Below are positions 60,197-64,000 of a stretch of DNA of 64,000 nucleotides, piece by piece. The stretch covers positions 117,092,834 through 117,156,833 of the forward strand of contig OW121741.1 in NCBI GenBank assembly GCA_933228675.1, given 5' to 3'. The position numbers and the translations under genes are program-made. Numbering within the stretch: the first letter of the stretch is position 1; every line of letters begins with the position of its first letter. Source of the DNA: Stomorhina lunata (lineage: Eukaryota > Arthropoda > Insecta > Diptera > Rhiniidae). Below the pieces are notes generated by a model, which saw nothing but the letters and a program-made list of their open reading frames with translations, was not told the origin of the DNA and did not search any database.

Positions 60197-61780
60197 ATAT
60201 TTTTTTCTTATTCTTTCCAGTTGACCTTCCCTTAAAATTTAAGATTATTTTGTTACTCTCTCCATCTTGTTAAGGATTTGGCTGTGATTTTGTTTAACAC
60301 ACACATACACACGTGTCAAGCACCAATTCAAAACTAACACCAACACTAACGGTTTGATAACGGCAGCTCTTATGGATACGATGAATCTGTTTATGGCTAT
60401 TAAATCTATAGTCAATGTGTCCAGTTTTCTATTTCCTTTCTAGTGTTTTGTTGTTGTTGCTGTCGTTGTTTCCTTTGTTGTAACCATTTGAATTGCTAAA
60501 GGAATAGAGTGGATTTTATTGCATTTGAGTACAATTTGTTTTTATTGATTTGCCATTTTCACCCTCAATATGTGAAGGAAATTGTCAATGTTTAACAATT
60601 GTTTTCATTTTTTCTCATTGTTGTTGTAGTTTCTGGGTTGTTCAAATGTTACTGTAGTTTTTTTATTTTTATTTTTTTATTACTGTCAGAAATGTTACTG
60701 TTGTTGTTGGCAGTTTCCTCTTTGTATCTAGTATTTTGTTTATTTTACAGTTGTATGTTTTGCTGCCAGATTTAATACACTCGATAAACTCAATATAACA
60801 GACAATAGTTTTTCAATGGACTCTAAAATAACACAACTACATGCACACAAACATACAAACATACGTACATATAAAATATCTAGTATCTGAAGAAGTATAT
60901 AATAGAAATAAAAGTATTTTGAAGTGGCTCTGGCAAAAGAACTACAGAAAACAAGATCAATACCCTGTACATAAGCCAAAGTATTGCTGCCACTATAAAT
61001 ATTTTACTGCCACAGTCAAGTTAAATATTATTACGATATTTTATGGTTTTGTACTTAAAAACTATTATTATGACCATAAGTGGTTTTATCCATTATTGTT
61101 TAAAGATCTGTGGCATACTTCACAATAATCTTCAAATCATAATACTAACACAATAATTGAAAAATAAAACATCATTATTTTCCACATACTTTATATCACC
61201 TATAAAAAAATCATACAAATCCTTTAGCAATCCAAATTACACCTTTCACATCCCTACTCCATAAACTTAAATTTGTAAACATTTTCAAACTCAAATAAAA
61301 TCAATTGATTTCTACATCTTTTTATATCTTATTCGTCTTCTTTTTCATTGTCCTATTAACTATTTTTATTGGCTGCAATAAATCTAAGAATTTATGCGAA
61401 AGATTGGACAAATACTCAAGTATAAAAGATTTGTTGCTACTACTTTTAACGAATTAAGTAGAAAAGTGTTGCTTTTCTTATATTGTTTGTCCTTAGGGAG
61501 GAAAACTACATTCACTCATGTCTCATATACTAACTTTATCCCTCATCTTGTTAGCAACTGCAAAAGTAAAATTTTGAAATTTTGTCTCATTACATGATTT
61601 AGTTGACATAATTCATTGCAAATTATTGTTCGTTAGTATAACGTTAAGTTATAAAAATTTTGATGATTTGGCAGAAAGTTTTGACATTGCAACAATTTCG
61701 GATTTTTAAACTGTTGCATATTTTTTGGTTATTTCGCCATGGTTGCATGTTTTTTTGAAGAATAAAAGAGGATAATTGAA
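60197..61780. other. Unassigned sequence
   Basis: No supported gene. TTGTTG tracts near 60450-60480 and 60615-60630. Open frames at 60740-60979, 60841-61128 and 61394-61597 are short and unrecognised. Confidence 0.5.
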
Positions 61781-61850
61781 GTAAGTAAGAGTCTTGAATT
61801 CGGCTATACTGCATCTTATATACTCTTCAGCAATTATTTTAGAAAATTAA
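61781..61850 (+). mobile_element. Hairpin-headed repeat, head fragment
   Basis: AGTAAGTAAGAGTCTTGAAT, TCGGCTATACTGCATCTTAT, ATACTCTTCAGC resemble the E-family head with a mutated hairpin. Only the head is present. Confidence 0.5.
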
Positions 61851-61867
61851 GATTTTTAATATAAGAT

Positions 61868-61960
61868 TTTTATACCCACCATCAAAAAACCAAAAAAATT
61901 ATATATTGAGATTGTGATTCCGTTTGTAACTTCCTTAATATTGCAAATGAGATTTTTTTG
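61868..61960 (-). mobile_element. Hairpin-headed repeat, tail fragment
   Basis: TTTTTATACCCACCATC at the left and TTTGTAACTTCCTTAATATT at the right match the inverted tail of E2/E4. It faces the head fragment just upstream. Confidence 0.6.
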
Positions 61961-62825
61961 CTATTAACTTTGTAGTTTCTACACTACTCGACAGATTTTA
62001 AACATCGGTAGAAGAGGAGGTTATTAGAACAATACATAAGGACGCATCTATATGTAGCACAGTGGGCTCTAAAGAGAAGCAAAGTTTTCCACCTCGAGTG
62101 TGTAAAACCTAGTTAGTTATTGAGATTTTTGCAAAAAATTACAAAGTGATATTCAAAAATTATCTAAATTTATTGTTGTTGCAGTTTTTTTGGCAAAAGT
62201 CTTAAACCAATTTCTTAATTGTAAAAAATTTTTAACCTCGCTTAAAAGTATATAAAATTCTCTATCCATTAATGTATAACATGTCTACTAGGGCGTCTCG
62301 AAAAAATAAAGTTCGCCGTACACCATCGAACATAAAGCATTGCTATGAGGCATTTTCGAAAATTTTTTTTAAAATTTTTTTCGTTGCACATTGGGTTCGC
62401 CAAAATACATTTTTCGTTATATCTTCGGCATTTACAGTCGGATCTCGAAGTGTGATATATCGATGTTTTTGTCTCGAGGAGGCCATTTTTCATTAATAGT
62501 CATTATTCTCAGGTATCCGGTTCTAGTATTTATCTATCAGACCCCTGTTCCTACCACCCTAATGTACCACCCTAATGTCAGAAAATTAAAGCTCTTAAAA
62601 AATCGTTAAAACTTTTACTAAAATGTTGGTCTTCTTGAGACAAAAACATCATACTTAAAGATCCGACTTTAAATGCCGAATAAAAAACGAAAAATGTATT
62701 CTGGCGACCCCAATGTGCGACGAAAAAAATTAAAAAATTTTTTTTCTCATAGCAATGCTTCATATTCGATGGTGTACGGCGAACTTTATTTTTTCCCCAT
62801 ATAAGTCGTGACGCTCTAATGTTTA

Positions 62826-63010
62826 CGTTACCTTATTTGGGTAAAATAATATTGTTTAAAATTCTACCGAAAAATGTTCGTTTTATGAAATTCTGCCCGA
62901 GTAATACAATAAAATATGCGTAAAATTGTTTAGTTTTAAATAGTTTATTTTGTTTGAATGTTTATTTGTTTTGTCTTAACAATATTATTCTATCCAAATA
63001 CGACAAAGTA
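62826..63010. mobile_element. Short MITE in the right foldback arm
   Basis: TTATTTGGGTAAAATAATAT TGTT at the left is matched, inverted, by AACAATATTATTCTATCCAA ATAC at the right (about 24 bp, few mismatches). About 185 bp, non-coding. The left arm of the foldback lacks it, where GTCTACTAGGGCG runs straight through. Confidence 0.65.
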
Positions 63011-63094
63011 GACATGTTTTACATCAATAGAAAGTTTATTTTATATACTTTTAAATAAGGTTTAAAATTTTTCACAATTAAGAAATTGGTTTAA

Positions 63095-63791
63095 CCCTAA
63101 CCGTACTGATAACATTTTTGTACGTAGACTCCTGATAAGGGTACCCGGGTACCCGTGAATACTAATTTTTCAGTTACGATTAAAATATTCCACGAAATAT
63201 ATTTAGACTAACTGCAGAGGATAATTTGAATAGTTCTTTACAGAAAATGGAATTAACATTAAATGTTTACTAGAAGAATTTGGAAGATATAACAGCTTTG
63301 AAATTGTTACCTTTGCGTGGCTATTAATCTGAAATCAAATCTCAAAACACATAAAGTGCATGATGGTTGCCAAAGGCCAATATGTAATACACACAACCAA
63401 ATTATTGCTTCACGCTTAACAGAATTGTAATTTTCTGAAGTTTATCTATTATAAAAGTGCAAAGTTAAGTTGTCAAATTATTAACTAAATGCACGCATTT
63501 TAAACTAAAATAAAAAATAGAATCATATCCATTACTTTTTTATATATATAATGCCTTAATTTTCGTACTGGTACCCGGGTACCCTTATCAGGAGGGTTAG
63601 GAATATTTGACTTTCGGTGAATCCACAGCCTAAGCCAAAAATTTTGGAAAGCTTAAAGCAACAAAAATCTTTAAAACATAAATAGTTTTAGGAACTTACA
63701 AAACCTCAACTTTGTATCATTTATCGTTAAAGAGATATTTGACTTTAAAGTTCGTTTGGGTACCCAGGTACCCGTGTCAGGATTGTTAGGG
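63095..63791. mobile_element. piggyBac-like MITE with TTAA duplication
   Basis: 697 bp flanked by TTAA (63091-63094 and 63792-63795). It begins CCCTAACCGTACTGATAAC and ends GATTGTTAGGG; TTAACCC ends and TTAA targets are the signature of the piggyBac superfamily. The opposite foldback arm carries the uninterrupted target (AAGTCTTAAACCAATTT near 62195-62211), confirming both insertion and TTAA duplication. It contains three KpnI-SmaI-KpnI-type palindromes. No transposase, so non-autonomous. Confidence 0.85.
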
Positions 63792-63883
63792 TTAAGACTT
63801 TTGCCAAAAAAGTACGACAATAATAAATTTATATAATTTTTGAATATCACTTTGTATTTTTTTTCAAAAATCTCTAAAATTAA

Positions 63884-64000
63884 ACAAGTAAGAAAGCGCT
63901 ATAGTCGGTCAAGCCGACCATACGATACCCTTCACCACTAAGGTCAAAGGTGTTATTTTTCCAGTATAAAGACAAATATTTGCTAAATTTTGCCATCATA
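63884..64000 (+). mobile_element. Hairpin-headed repeat, GTCGG-type head E7, runs off the window
   Basis: AACAAGTAAGAAAGCGCTAT, AGTCGGTCAAGCCGACCATA, CGATACCCTTCACCACTAAG: the head of the same subtype as E5, in plus orientation. The body continues beyond the end of the window. Confidence 0.7.

Larger units (their letters stand above)
62124..63875. mobile_element. Large foldback (long imperfect inverted repeat)
   Basis: The left arm (about 62124-62500) pairs with the right arm (about 62560-63094 plus 63796-63875). Paired landmarks include AAAGTTCGCCGTACACCATC, AAGCATTGCTATGAG, CCAATTTCTTAATTGT and TACAAAGTGATATTC. The central spacer is about 60 bp, with a doubled TACCACCCTAATGT. The right arm is longer because it carries a small MITE (62826-63010) and a TTAA element (63095-63791). 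Open frames on both arms are mirror images and not convincing genes. It is probably a foldback transposon or palindromic duplication. Confidence 0.75.

Noticed and set aside
62272..62763. Facing open frames 62272-62496 (+) and 62578-62763 (-) with similar products
   Set aside because: They are mirror images on the two arms of the foldback; no known domain and no evidence of coding selection.
63091..63101. TTAACCCTAACC as telomere-type repeat
   Set aside because: Only one unit at each end, inverted, and flies lack TTAGGG telomeres; it is explained as the end of a TTAA element.

Overview
This window looks like AT-rich, gene-poor nuclear DNA of a fly, most likely a calyptrate dipteran (blowfly, flesh fly or house fly relatives). 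That placement is an inference. It rests on strong A+T bias, spliced Tc3-type and DUF4817-type transposase remnants, non-LTR retrotransposon tails, and a dispersed repeat whose head is the hairpin TTCGGC..GCCGAA and whose tail is GGTGGGTATAAAAA. I recognise no intact host gene. All recognisable coding sequence is broken transposon sequence, plus one unidentified broken frame at 5585-6088. The window could be a large intron, an intergenic desert or pericentromeric DNA; the sequence alone does not decide.

About 22 kb (roughly a third) consists of eleven tandem arrays with monomers of 28-32 bp (1-2505, 3416-3915, 10268-12412, 14904-15654, 22300-26125, 27478-28895, 30095-34160, 35700-37980, 37981-38545, 39626-41045, 52785-55462). 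Read in the right orientation, most carry variants of one core, TATAG(G/A)AAATTTTTC, so they look like branches of a single satellite superfamily. Some arrays are inverted relative to others, and each array is nearly fixed for its own diagnostic bases. The 30-34 kb array is the youngest-looking, with about 130 nearly identical 31-bp copies.

Between the arrays lies a nested transposon landscape. (1) Four copies (6089, 18813, 45716, 48629) of a 1.26-1.30 kb element with CCCAG..CTGGG ends and an apparent 2-bp target duplication. Each contains the decayed C-terminal tail of a non-LTR retrotransposon and a tRNA-Ala(AGC)-like sequence (truncated in the third copy). One copy sits inside a mariner-related transposon (48209-50210) and another inside a MITE (45561-47460). 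(2) Full and partial copies of the hairpin-headed repeat at 7673, 20157, 47960, 50256, 56901, 59700, 61781 and 63884. (3) A Tc3-like transposon with an intron at 58566-59694, truncated before its last catalytic residue. (4) At the right end, a large foldback (62124-63875). One arm holds a piggyBac-like TTAA element and a small MITE, while the other arm keeps the empty piggyBac site. (5) A possible hammerhead-ribozyme core on the minus strand at 22044-22079.

The most notable items are the satellite superfamily with dyad-symmetric monomers, the tRNA-like/LINE-tail TIR element, the foldback with its own empty-site control, and the ribozyme-like motif.
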